Below are positions 1-8,120 of a stretch of 64,000 nucleotides of DNA, piece by piece. Position numbers and translations under genes: made by a program. The notes under the pieces were generated by a model. The model was given only the letters and a program-made list of their open reading frames with translations, searched no databases and was not told where the DNA came from. Each line of letters starts with the position of its first letter. Position 1 is the first letter of the stretch. The stretch is from JAJAZB01 sp965249815 (GTDB taxonomy: Bacteria; Bacteroidota; Bacteroidia; Cytophagales; Spirosomataceae): positions 124,001-188,000 of the forward strand of contig CBDFMV010000002.1 in NCBI GenBank assembly GCA_965249815.1. The letters are read 5' to 3'.

Positions 1-198
1 GCGGCCATGCCCAACAACGCCATTCAGGAAAGCTGCCAGCGGTTTTACGAACACGACTGGCCCGAAATGCTCGTCAACCCACTGTTGCCCAAAAACGGCT
101 TCGTCAGCCCGCCCGACCTGCCCGGCCTGGGCATGGAGGTGAAGCCGGAGGTGTTCAACCACCCGAAGGTGGTCAGGCGGGAAAGCGTGTGGAAGTAA
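1..198 (+). CDS. Mandelate racemase/muconate lactonizing enzyme family protein, C-terminal end (partial)
   Basis: Only the last 65 codons are in the window; the reading frame is open from base 1 and stops at 196-198. The tail carries the pattern NPLLPKNGFV...LPGLGMEV, which is the usual C-terminal end of enolase-superfamily sugar-acid dehydratases such as galactonate dehydratase, where the capping domain closes on the barrel. These enzymes abstract a proton next to a carboxylate and eliminate water using Mg2+. The catalytic Lys/His residues lie outside the window, so the substrate cannot be named. It converges on the next gene, with two bases between the stop codons. The family call is fairly safe, the exact reaction is not. 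Confidence 0.75.
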   Translation, partial: AAMPNNAIQESCQRFYEHDWPEMLVNPLLPKNGFVSPPDLPGLGMEVKPEVFNHPKVVRRESVWK

Positions 199-200
199 CG

Positions 201-947
201 TCAGGGTTTCCCGAACGAAACCACCGCGCTGAGCAGCAAACTTCGGCTCGCCCAGGAGCGGTCGTTGGGCGGCAACACCATCGTGTAACCCGGGTCGAAC
301 CGATCGTAGCGCAGTTGCCGCCCGAACTGACCGGCGAGTTCCAGAGCCAGGAAACGGTTTACCTGCCAGCCGACGCCCGCCACGGGCTGCCACGTCGTGC
401 GCAGGGGGCGGTTGGCGGGGATGTCGAAGGGCACGTCGTAGCCGAGGCGCACCGGTAACAGCACTACGGGTTGGTTCGATGAAAATGACCAGTCGGTGCT
501 GCCCCGAAGCAGGCGGCTGAGTATCACCCCGCCGCGCAGGTAGAGCGCACTCAGGTCGTTCCGCCACGCGTCGAAGCGCAGCGTAAGTGGGAATTGCAGG
601 CGGTCAAACGCGTTGTCGTAGCGGGTTTGGTTCTCGAACCGCACGGCTCCATTGGCCAGAAACGTCCAGTCGCGTATCCGAAAGTCGCGCAATCGCTGGT
701 AGTCGGCGTCGAGGGTCAGGGCGAGGCGCTTCGTCAGGCGGTAGTTGAGCCGCAGGCCCGCCGCGTCGCTGAACCGGGGCCGAAACTGGTCGGTCATCAC
801 CGAGAGGGGCGGGTTGTTTTCCAGAAATTCTTTCCGAAACGTGCCCGAAAAACCGGCTCCGGCTTTCAAGCCAACCGAAAAGCGGGGTTGCTGACCGAAC
901 GCGGTGGCACTCACGAAAACAAGCAGGGCAAATAGCACGGGACGCAT
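201..947 (-). CDS. Outer-membrane beta-barrel protein, PorT/OmpA-barrel like
   Basis: A protein of 248 residues starting at MRPVLFALLVFVSATAFGQ, a clear signal peptide ending AFGQ; the frame is open to 1019 but the longer start has no signal and overlaps the next gene. The mature part alternates hydrophobic and polar residues with aromatic strand ends (RFSVGLKAGAGFSGTF, LRLNYRLTKRLALTLDADYQ, ALELAGQFGRQLRYDRF), typical of the 8-stranded barrels common in Bacteroidota outer membranes. No function can be assigned beyond a small barrel. It is convergent with the upstream dehydratase gene and follows the antiporter gene by 61 bp on the same strand, so the two could be cotranscribed. Confidence 0.7.
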   Translation of the reverse strand: MRPVLFALLVFVSATAFGQQPRFSVGLKAGAGFSGTFRKEFLENNPPLSVMTDQFRPRFSDAAGLRLNYRLTKRLALTLDADYQRLRDFRIRDWTFLANGAVRFENQTRYDNAFDRLQFPLTLRFDAWRNDLSALYLRGGVILSRLLRGSTDWSFSSNQPVVLLPVRLGYDVPFDIPANRPLRTTWQPVAGVGWQVNRFLALELAGQFGRQLRYDRFDPGYTMVLPPNDRSWASRSLLLSAVVSFGKP

Positions 948-1008
948 GGCGAAGGGATTTTTTTCCACCAGACACCAACCGGCGGGCGAAGGTTGGAAAA
1001 TCCGCCGC

Positions 1009-2142
1009 TCACTTCTCAAAAATCAGCATCAGGTACGCCAGAAACAGCAGCAGGTGCACCGCCCCGAGCAGCATGTTGGTGCGGGCGCTGGCAAACGTGA
1101 GCGTACAAACCACCAGCGTGAGCAGCAGCAGCACCATGTCGACCGCCGCCAGGCCGAGCACCACCGTTTGGCCGGTGTAAAACCCCAGCAGCAGCACGAC
1201 GGGCACCGTCAGGCTGATGGAAGCCAGCACCGAACCGAGCAGCACGTTGACCGCCCGCTGCAACTGGTTGGCCCGCGCCGCCCGCAGCGCCGCCAGCGAT
1301 TCGGGCGAGAGAATCAGCACCGCCACCAGAAAACCGCCCAGGGCGGGCGGGGCCGAAAACGCCTCGATGGCGTAGTGGATGGGCAGGGCCAGTTGCTCGG
1401 CCAGGTACACCAGCGGCAGCAGGTAAGCCACCAGCAGCGGCGCGTGGTAGCGCACGGTGCGCACGTCGTGGCCGTCGGCGTGGGGGGCGTCAGAAGCGGT
1501 TTCGGGGTTGGGGTCGAGGAAATAAGCGCGGTGGCGGCGGTTCTGAATCGCCAGAAAAACAACGTACAACCCCACCGACATTACGATCAGAAACACCGAC
1601 TGGAGCACCGAAAGGACCGGACCGGGCGTGGTGGTGGTGAAGTTAGGCAAAATCAGCACGAGCGTGGCCAGCGGCACAATCACCGCCAGGAACGCGTTGG
1701 CTCCCTGTAAATTGTACGTCTGCTCGCCGTAGCGCAGTCCACCCAGCAGCAACGACAGGCCCGTCATGCCGTTGAGCATCACCATCAGCACGGCAAACAT
1801 GGCGTCGCGGGCCAGCGTGGGCGTACCGTGGCTGCCAAACATCACCGCCGCGATCATTGCCGCTTCGATCACCGTTACGGCCAGCGTGAGCAGCAGCGTG
1901 CCGAGGGGTTCGCCCAGCAGCACCGCCAGCCCTTCGGCGTGGCGCAGCACGGCAAAAGCCGCCACCAGAATGACGACGAACAGCCAAAGAAAAAGAAACC
2001 CAAACCACAGCGGGTTGGTCAGGTTGGCCAGCCAGCCGTGCCCGAACCAAAAAAACAATCCCGCCGAAACGACGCTGGCGACCAGCGCCCATTCGGCGCG
2101 CAGAAAGTCAGAAAACGAAAGCGGAGCTGGAGCGGAAGGCAT
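1009..2142 (-). CDS. chaA: Calcium/cation:proton antiporter, ChaA-like
   Basis: An inner-membrane transporter of 377 residues with about 11 hydrophobic segments. The two inverted alpha-repeat signatures of the CaCA superfamily are visible: GEPLGTLLLTLAVTVIEAA near residue 80 and SPESLAALRAARANQLQRAVN near residue 275, each with the acidic residue (E) that carries the cation. The pattern EPLGTLxLTxAVTVIE is that of the ChaA/y4hA group, which exchanges Ca2+, Na+ or K+ for H+ at alkaline pH. The loop between the halves (residues about 200-225) is His/Asp rich, a possible metal or pH sensing segment as seen in ChaA. Confidence in the family is high; the ion is not determined by sequence. Confidence 0.85.
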   Translation of the reverse strand: MPSAPAPLSFSDFLRAEWALVASVVSAGLFFWFGHGWLANLTNPLWFGFLFLWLFVVILVAAFAVLRHAEGLAVLLGEPLGTLLLTLAVTVIEAAMIAAVMFGSHGTPTLARDAMFAVLMVMLNGMTGLSLLLGGLRYGEQTYNLQGANAFLAVIVPLATLVLILPNFTTTTPGPVLSVLQSVFLIVMSVGLYVVFLAIQNRRHRAYFLDPNPETASDAPHADGHDVRTVRYHAPLLVAYLLPLVYLAEQLALPIHYAIEAFSAPPALGGFLVAVLILSPESLAALRAARANQLQRAVNVLLGSVLASISLTVPVVLLLGFYTGQTVVLGLAAVDMVLLLLTLVVCTLTFASARTNMLLGAVHLLLFLAYLMLIFEK

Positions 2143-2187
2143 GGGGCGAAATGGGCGTTTCGCCCCAAGATAAGCGTTTTCGACGAC

Positions 2188-2994
2188 TTACGCCGCCCTC
2201 GGATCGCCCGGCAGGAAGTGCCCCGTCACGCGTTTGAAGGCTTCCGAGGTTTTGTCGCCGGGTACGCCGTCGATTTTCACGAAAATGCCCGGAAACGTGT
2301 TGAGCCAGGTCTGGAGCGTCTCGACCTGGGCCACCACGAGCGGGTCAGTGGGTTTTTTGTTGGAATGATTCACCACCAGCGGCGGCGTGTTCAGCGGCGG
2401 GATGGGCTGGTCGGTAAAATCAGTAAGGTTTTTCTCGGCCAGCCGCCGCAGCAGCACCGCCGCCCCGACCTGCTTCGACACCGCCGTGTCCGACCAGGTG
2501 CCGTCGGCGACGAACTTCCCGCTCGTGTAGTGGTTGGAGCGGCTCCACAGGTAGGGCGAAAGCACCTCCGGGTGGAGCCGCCGGTAGCCAAAGCCGTTGT
2601 AGCGTTCGAGTTGAAAAAGCACGCTAGGCAGGCTCCAGTCGGCCAGCTTGTTAAGGCCCTGGAGGGTCAGGGCGTCGGCGGCGCTTTGCTCCCAGGTGAA
2701 GGGCGGCTGGCCTTTGGGCCGCCCGGCGGGCACCTGCACGGTGCGGGCCGTGAGCGGGTCGCCGTTGTGGAGGTGGCCGTTGAAACTTTGGCTCGATTCC
2801 ATGTTGTGGACCACCGCCACGAAAAACCACGGAATGCCCAGCGCGTTGCCCACCTGCTCGTAACGAGCCTGGTGGCTGAGCAGGCCGTTGAGGAGGGTTT
2901 CCACCTCCTGAGCGAAGGCAGGACGGATCAGGCAGGTATTGAACAGATCGGTGTATTCGGCCCGCAGGGCGGGAGTGAGCGTGACGGCAGGCAT
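2188..2994 (-). CDS. Lysozyme-family protein with C-terminal peptidoglycan-binding-like region (COG5526-like)
   Basis: A protein of 268 residues without signal peptide. The N-terminal 190 residues carry the COG5526 pattern seen in phage-like and chromosomal putative lysozymes: GIPWFFVAVVHNMESSQSF (a lysozyme-type catalytic Glu followed by Ser), then HNGDPLTARTVQVPAGRP, a WExSAxDAL helix, and FQLERYNGFGYR with a second acidic residue. The last 60 residues (VETLQTWLNTFPG...DGVPGDKTSEAF) look like a PG_binding_1 three-helix unit. Likely role is cleavage of peptidoglycan; how it leaves the cytoplasm is not evident. No phage genes flank it. It is followed on the minus strand by the antiporter gene 45 bp away. 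Confidence 0.7.
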   Translation of the reverse strand: MPAVTLTPALRAEYTDLFNTCLIRPAFAQEVETLLNGLLSHQARYEQVGNALGIPWFFVAVVHNMESSQSFNGHLHNGDPLTARTVQVPAGRPKGQPPFTWEQSAADALTLQGLNKLADWSLPSVLFQLERYNGFGYRRLHPEVLSPYLWSRSNHYTSGKFVADGTWSDTAVSKQVGAAVLLRRLAEKNLTDFTDQPIPPLNTPPLVVNHSNKKPTDPLVVAQVETLQTWLNTFPGIFVKIDGVPGDKTSEAFKRVTGHFLPGDPRAA

Positions 2995-3325
2995 GGCGTG
3001 GGCGGGCCGGAGGGTGTGAGACCGAACCGCGCTACCAAGTTGACGGACAATGGCTTGGAAAGCAAGAACGACTTAGCGAACGGTAGGGCTAACGGAGTTC
3101 CGTTGGGCGAAAAGGGCTTTTTTCGGGAAAAATACCCCACCGAAAGGGGAATTTTCCCGTTGTGCCGCCGGGCCAGACGAACCGACCTTTGGCGGGAAGT
3201 CCAACGCAGCGACGAAACGGATTTTGTTTTCCAACGGGTTGGCGTTTATAGGTTTAGGTGAAAGCAAAAACGCCCCGGTCGGCTGACCGGGGCGTTTTTT
3301 TTTGTAGTCATCATTGAAGAATTAA
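2995..3325. other. Intergenic region, no gene seen
   Basis: Apart from the bidirectional hairpin at 3266-3303 nothing convincing is present. Short open frames here have no family features and no coding-like composition. The region should carry the promoter of the lysozyme-family gene on the minus strand. Confidence 0.5.
3266..3303. terminator. Bidirectional intrinsic terminator
   Basis: A GC-rich stem CGCCCCGGTC/GACCGGGGCG with a 4-nt loop lies at 3271-3294, flanked by five A on the left and nine T on the right, so it works in both directions. It should end the minus-strand transcript of the YCF48/T9SS gene that stops at 3326. Confidence 0.85.
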
Positions 3326-6029
3326 TTATTCTATAAACAGTTTATATGAAGTTACAAATCCTGAGTAAGTAGTTAAACGTAAAATATAAATGCCGGGCGG
3401 TAATTTTGATACATCATAATGTATCGTCTCATTTATGGGAAAGTAATCAATGAGTTGTCCGCGTAAATCATATAACTTGATAAAGCTACCATAATCAGGC
3501 GGAGATGGGACAATTGTAATCAAGCTGCTTGAAGGGTTAGGAAAAATACGAACCAAGTTGTTTACTACTAGATTATTAGTAAGTGACGTAACAGTTATAC
3601 GTAGCGAATCAGATTCTGTTGTTCCGCAATCATTAAATACAGCCACTTTGTAATATCCAGTTCCTCTATTAGCAATATAAACTTGCTGATTAGCACCAGA
3701 AATAGGCTTGTTGTTGTAGTACCATTGATTATTTATCACACTTGAAGAAGTTAATGGAAGAGGGTTATTTAGGTTTCGTGAAATAATAGGCTTATCGGGA
3801 AAAGTACGAATGTCAATTGGTAAGGAAATTGTATCGCTCGGACAATAACCATCAAAGACATTAGCCTTGAGATAGTAGCGTTGGCCACCTGGTTTTTTAA
3901 AAACTATTCTTACCTGATTACTTACAGCGTTTATTATCCCAGCTTCAGATGGTAAATACCATTCAAATTTTACATCTGATATTACATTAAGGGAATATGA
4001 GTATGATTTTTCTGGGCAAGGATTTAATTCAGTCTCGTCAAATATAGGTACTTGAGGGCGTTGCCGTACTTGAATCGTAAGCTCGTTACTTTCACTTCGC
4101 CCACATCCATTTATAGCAGTAACTTTTACATTATAAATACCTGGGTTATTCCAAAGTACAAAAGCCTTATTCATAATTGATGTTATTTTATCGTCACTCG
4201 ATAGTGACCACTCATATTGATATCCGTTTGTACTATCCACTCGAAATTCTCCGGGTCTGCTCAAGCGAACGCATCCAGAGGCTACTCCAGCATCAGGGAT
4301 ATGAGGTCGATTTGGAGGAATATTCAACATATATTTTGTCAACGTACCGTTGTAAGCGTGCATCACAAATATGAAATCATTGGATAAACTAAGATTGTTA
4401 ATTTCACCTTCTAACTTAGAGCTACCTAAAGAATGCCAAGAGTTTCCACCGTCCGTGGTTTGAAACAATTCATTCTCTCTGGAAAAATATCCTATGTCTT
4501 TGCTCTGAAATGAAAATAAGCGTAATGGTATACGAAGATATGGTTCACTAAAAGGCAAATTATTAATCGTATTCCATGTTTTTCCTCCATCTAACGTCTT
4601 TGATAAGATCGTATTCGCTACTACAGCGAAGCCAACCTCTTGTGTAACGAATTGAATTTGAGAATAACTCGAATCAGGATTTGTAATAATTTGTCGAGTC
4701 CACGTTAAACCACCATTTACTGTTTTATAATATTCGTTCCATTCTCCGGCTGAATAATAACCGACTTTTTCACTAATAAATTGAATACCTTGCAGAAACT
4801 CACCTTTCTTAATAATTTCCCAATTTTTCCCGCCATTGGTTGTTTTGATTAAACAGGCTGAGTCATCTTCTGTCGAAGCAGAAGCATACCATATATTTTC
4901 GTCCAGAAACTGGACATAATTTACTCCTGGATTGTTCGGTACAAAATCGAATTTCATTTTCTCTTCACGCCATGTTATTCCACCGTCTTCAGTAACCATT
5001 AACTTACTTAGATCAAAAGCAACACCTTTTTGGGGCGAAAAGAGGTGTACCCTCATATTTAAGCCTCCTTTAAAACTTAATCCCATTCTATGCCAAGTTT
5101 CCCCTCGGTCATTACTCACTGCTACATCGCTATATATTGGATCTTCAACATGAATCAGCATATTCTTTAAACTGATTTGGCCTGCGATAGATAGAGAAGA
5201 TGAAGGGACTATTAATGATGTACTGGTTTGCTCAAATGTTTTCCCACTGTTCGAGCTCAACCAAATAGAACGATCAACACCAACAAGGCAAACAGCTTCT
5301 CCAAAACCATGAAGATCTCTAAAATCGCAAGATAAGACAACACTACTAAACGAATGCCCGCCGTTTGAACTGCGGAATAATTCGGTTTTCCTTGGATAAT
5401 TATTAATAGTTGAGCCGATAAAGATAGTCGAATCATTTAGAGCAAAAAGTTTAATTAAAGTAGCTGTGCTATCTTTAATTAAAGGCACTTCCTGCCAAGA
5501 TTCACCAGAGTTCTCAGTAATCCATACGTTTGACGAACTCATGACGATGTATTTTTTAGGGCTTAAGGCGATAATATCTTTTATTTTATTAATAATTCCA
5601 CCAAATTTATTCGAATCAAAATATATCCATGAGATGCCTCCATCAATAGTAATTCCGCAAGAACCATCCCAAAATGCAGCATATATAGTTTGTATATTTT
5701 CACTACTAATAGATAAAATAGCTGCTCTTGTGTTTACTTTAAGCCATGAATCACCACCAATCCGCAGTTAAAACGATTCCCTTCTTACGATTAGTAAAAA
5801 ATATCTTCGTACAACGGAATTTCACTCCTAATAATTGTTTTCCAGCTTTTACGGGTCCATCAAGGCGTCTCATCACTCCGCCATATTCTTTGGCGATAAA
5901 CATAACTTCTGAATCAATGGAGAAAATATGTGCGATTTCGTTTTGCCCATATAAAAAAGGATACCATGTTCTGCCACCATCGCCGGTTGTAAGAATCTCA
6001 TTGAAATAATTAGTTGAGTTAAAACGGTA
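3326..6029 (-). pseudogene. YCF48/BNR-repeat protein with PKD-like domains and T9SS type A sorting domain, frameshifted
   Basis: The longest frame (3326-5542, 738 codons) begins in the middle of a repeat. In-frame sequence continues upstream of that ATG to a stop at 5768-5770, and the adjacent frame continues the same protein to 6029. Removing one T (the AA at 5759-5760 on the plus strand) joins them as ...GIVLTADGGDSWLK. The joined product has about 10 YCF48/BNR beta-propeller repeats (xxGGxxW, e.g. TTGDGGRTWYP, TSNGGHSF-like, TTNGGKNWE), then PKD-like/Ig-like domains (GCGRSESNELTIQV, CGTTESDSLRITV), and a C-terminal sorting domain beginning IFPNPSSSLITI with LYDLRGQLIDY and LPPGIYILRLT, which directs export by the type IX system. 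The 5' end is also damaged: an in-frame stop at 6030-6032 separates it from a signal-like stretch (YRTVFLLFLTCSSTIAS, about 6117-6180). The gene is strikingly AT-rich next to its neighbours, suggesting recent transfer. Confidence 0.75.
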
Positions 6030-6338
6030 TTACCGATATCCCCGTGGCGTGCTGAAGTAGCACCGGGTCAAAGGGCGCACGCACCTACTTTTTTTAGGAT
6101 TCGAAGCAATAGTTGAAGAACAAGTTAAAAATAGGAGGAAAACGGTTCTGTAGTTCCTCTGGGCTTTTAGTGAGAGGAAGGTCATGGTTTGAGATGTCGC
6201 TATGAATTCGCTGAAATCTCTAAAAAACAAAAAGAGGTGCTGATGAAACCTCACCAGCACTTTTTGGAGTGACGCAGCGCCTTGCTTTTACGTTTCCTCC
6301 CCGCCCAACTGCTCCCGCACCGCCCGCTGAAGCGCTTG
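6030..6338. other. Junction region between AT-rich island and GC-rich backbone
   Basis: The segment holds a short GC-rich stretch (6036-6085) between AT-rich sequence, a signal-peptide-like minus-strand reading (near 6117-6180) and the hairpin at 6229-6265. Bases 6288-6338 look like coding continuation of the membrane protein to the right (see that entry). No independent gene is supported. Confidence 0.4.
6229..6265. terminator. Probable bidirectional terminator hairpin
   Basis: A stem GTGCTG (6237-6242) / CAGCAC (6255-6260) is flanked by an A run on the left and TTTTT on the right; an alternative stem GAGGT/ACCTC is possible. It lies just downstream of the minus-strand membrane-protein gene. 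Confidence 0.5.
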
Positions 6339-7679
6339 CTAGGGCCGGAGCGTACCGTTGCGTTTCACGCCGTTGGTGCCGCCCGACTCGCTGCGGGCGC
6401 GGACGGCCAGCGCCGGGCTGGTGAAATGGCTGGCCTTGAACTGCTGCCATTCTTCCTCGCTCATCCACTGGCGGGTCTGGTCGCCTTTCTGGTAGCCGTC
6501 GTTGAAGGCCGCAATCCGGGTTTCGGCGTCGGTCACGCTGCTGTCTTTCAGGAGGGCGTCGAGTTCGGTCCGCGTGGCCTGGCCCTCGCCTTCAAGCTGG
6601 GCGAGGTCGGGCAGCAGGGTGAGTTCGTGTTCAAAAATGCTCTTTTTCGCGACGTTGGCGGCGATGCGCTCGTCGGCGCGCGTCAGGTCGGTCTGGAGGC
6701 GGAGGCGTTCGCGTTTCAGCCGCCGCATTCGGATCGGAATCTGCACCCAGCGCAGCCAGTAACTTTGCAGCACCGGAAACGCCAACCCGAGGCACACGGC
6801 CCCCGCGATGGCGAACAAAATGCCCGTCAGCACAAACGAAAGCAGCGCCCAGCCGCTCGTGACGAGGGTCTGGTTGAGGGCGTCCATTTTCTGCAACTCG
6901 CGGTCCACCTGCCCGACGGCCCCCGCCGCGCCCGCGTCGGTTTGCTGCAACTGAATGCCCCGGATGGTTTTGTTGATTTCCTGCTTGAGTTTGTCGGTTT
7001 TGTAGGCCTCATACCGAAACCAGCCCAGCACGAACATCGTGGCGATGGTAAACACCACCAGCCCCCCGATAAACCAGGCGTAGTTGCGCCGGGCCTTCGG
7101 GCCTTCGTCGTTGAGGTACGGCTGTTCGATGAGGCGTTCGTAGGCCGGTTTGAGCAACACCGACAGCATCGCCAGACCCACGGCAAAGCTCCAGGCCTCG
7201 ACGTTGTTGCGGATGTTGAGGGCGTAGGCCACGATTTCGTGCGAGATGATCAAATCACCGCCCACGAACAGCACCCCGGCCACGAGGTAGAGCAATCCCG
7301 CCAGAAACGCGTAACTGGTTTCGGTGCGGTGGCGTTTGTAGCGCAGGCGCTCGGTTTCCTCTTCGTTGATGGCCACGGCTTTCTCCAGCCGCTCGGCCTC
7401 CTTGCCCGCCAGGCTGATTTCGTACAGATGCCCCTGGAGGGAATCGAATGCCTGCTTACGCTGGCGACGGGACATCTCGATGCGGCTGGCGAGGCCGTCG
7501 AGGTGGTGTCGTTTTTCGGCAATCTGACTGGTGAGCCGCCCCAGGTTGGCGCGGTTGCTCAGGTAGCCTTCGTAGCTGTCGCGGCTGACCTGCTCCAGCC
7601 CGCTGGCGTAGCCGTGCTGGAAGTCGGGCGAGTCGGTGTGTTGCGGGGCGTCTTCGTCAAAGGAAGGATCGTGAACCAT
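6339..7679 (-). CDS. Coiled-coil membrane protein of unknown function
   Basis: A protein of 446 residues that I do not recognise. Residues about 40-115 form a charged coiled coil (ASRIEMSRRQRKQAFDSLQ, AERLEKAVAINEEETERLR). Four membrane segments follow: near 116-138 (AFLAGLLYLVAGVLFVGGD), 160-178, 198-220 (WFIGGLVVFTIATMFVLGW) and 280-305 (LLSFVLTGILFAIAGAVCL). A second coiled coil (MRRLKRERLRLQTDLTRADERI) and an acidic/Ser-rich tail end the protein. No signal peptide or catalytic motif is seen. The TAG stop at 6339-6341 is followed in frame by 16 more sense codons (QALQRAVREQLGGEET) before TAA at 6288-6290; these have the helical, coding-like character of the preceding tail, so the amber codon may be recent or an error. 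It is monocistronic as far as can be seen. Confidence 0.7.
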   Translation of the reverse strand: MVHDPSFDEDAPQHTDSPDFQHGYASGLEQVSRDSYEGYLSNRANLGRLTSQIAEKRHHLDGLASRIEMSRRQRKQAFDSLQGHLYEISLAGKEAERLEKAVAINEEETERLRYKRHRTETSYAFLAGLLYLVAGVLFVGGDLIISHEIVAYALNIRNNVEAWSFAVGLAMLSVLLKPAYERLIEQPYLNDEGPKARRNYAWFIGGLVVFTIATMFVLGWFRYEAYKTDKLKQEINKTIRGIQLQQTDAGAAGAVGQVDRELQKMDALNQTLVTSGWALLSFVLTGILFAIAGAVCLGLAFPVLQSYWLRWVQIPIRMRRLKRERLRLQTDLTRADERIAANVAKKSIFEHELTLLPDLAQLEGEGQATRTELDALLKDSSVTDAETRIAAFNDGYQKGDQTRQWMSEEEWQQFKASHFTSPALAVRARSESGGTNGVKRNGTLRP

Positions 7680-8120
7680 GATTACCGGGAGTTGAATGAA
7701 ATCGGTTGGGGGGTAACGGGTGCCTCATGCGGGTTTCTTCACTCCGGTCAATCGGGTTCAGTTGGTTTTGAAAAAGCGTCGGCAACGTAAGGGTTTCAGC
7801 CGTAATTTTGCCTCCTGCGGAGTTTTTTCCCGGAAAAAACCTTGCCGTTGCGGTAGAGTAACGGCCTGGGCGGGGAAAGTTGTTCACGAACGGGGTGATT
7901 TTCTGCCCAGCGTTTGGCATCGACCCGACCTTCATCAAGCCAAATTTGCGGGGTGATGGATGGCGCGTGACCAACGAATTCACCGTTCCCGCCACGGGGG
8001 CGAACGTTTTATTTTGATGCTTCGCGACGGATGAAGTAATTGCATCGTTCCCGCGAACCCACGCAGGCCAATTCGCGCCTGGGTTCGCGTTTTTCGGTTT
8101 CCGATTTTCCTTTGAACCCC
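7680..8120. other. Intergenic region with possible short plus-strand transcript
   Basis: No convincing ORF. A -7 box match TAATTTTG (7803-7810, plus strand) lies about 240 bp before a strong plus-strand terminator at 8052-8094, although no gene lies between them. A small RNA or an attenuated leader of the following esterase gene are possible readings; neither is proven. Confidence 0.3.
8052..8094 (+). terminator. Intrinsic terminator upstream of the esterase gene
   Basis: Stem CGCGAACCCA (8052-8061) / TGGGTTCGCG (8080-8089) with the inner bases able to pair further (GCAGGC/GCCTGG-like), followed by TTTTT at 8090-8094. It sits only 26 bp before the esterase start codon and has no plus-strand gene upstream of it. 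Confidence 0.7.

Noticed and set aside
1828..3261. Long plus-strand open frame opposite the antiporter and lysozyme-family genes
   Set aside because: It is antisense to two well-supported genes and its translation is His/Gln/Arg-rich, as is usual for shadows in GC-rich DNA.
3073..3267. Short minus-strand ORF between the lysozyme-family gene and the terminator
   Set aside because: It overlaps the expected promoter region and its sequence has no recognisable feature.
6282..7790. 502-codon plus-strand frame opposite the coiled-coil membrane protein
   Set aside because: The minus-strand product has clear membrane helices and coiled coils; the plus-strand one has no domain-like features.
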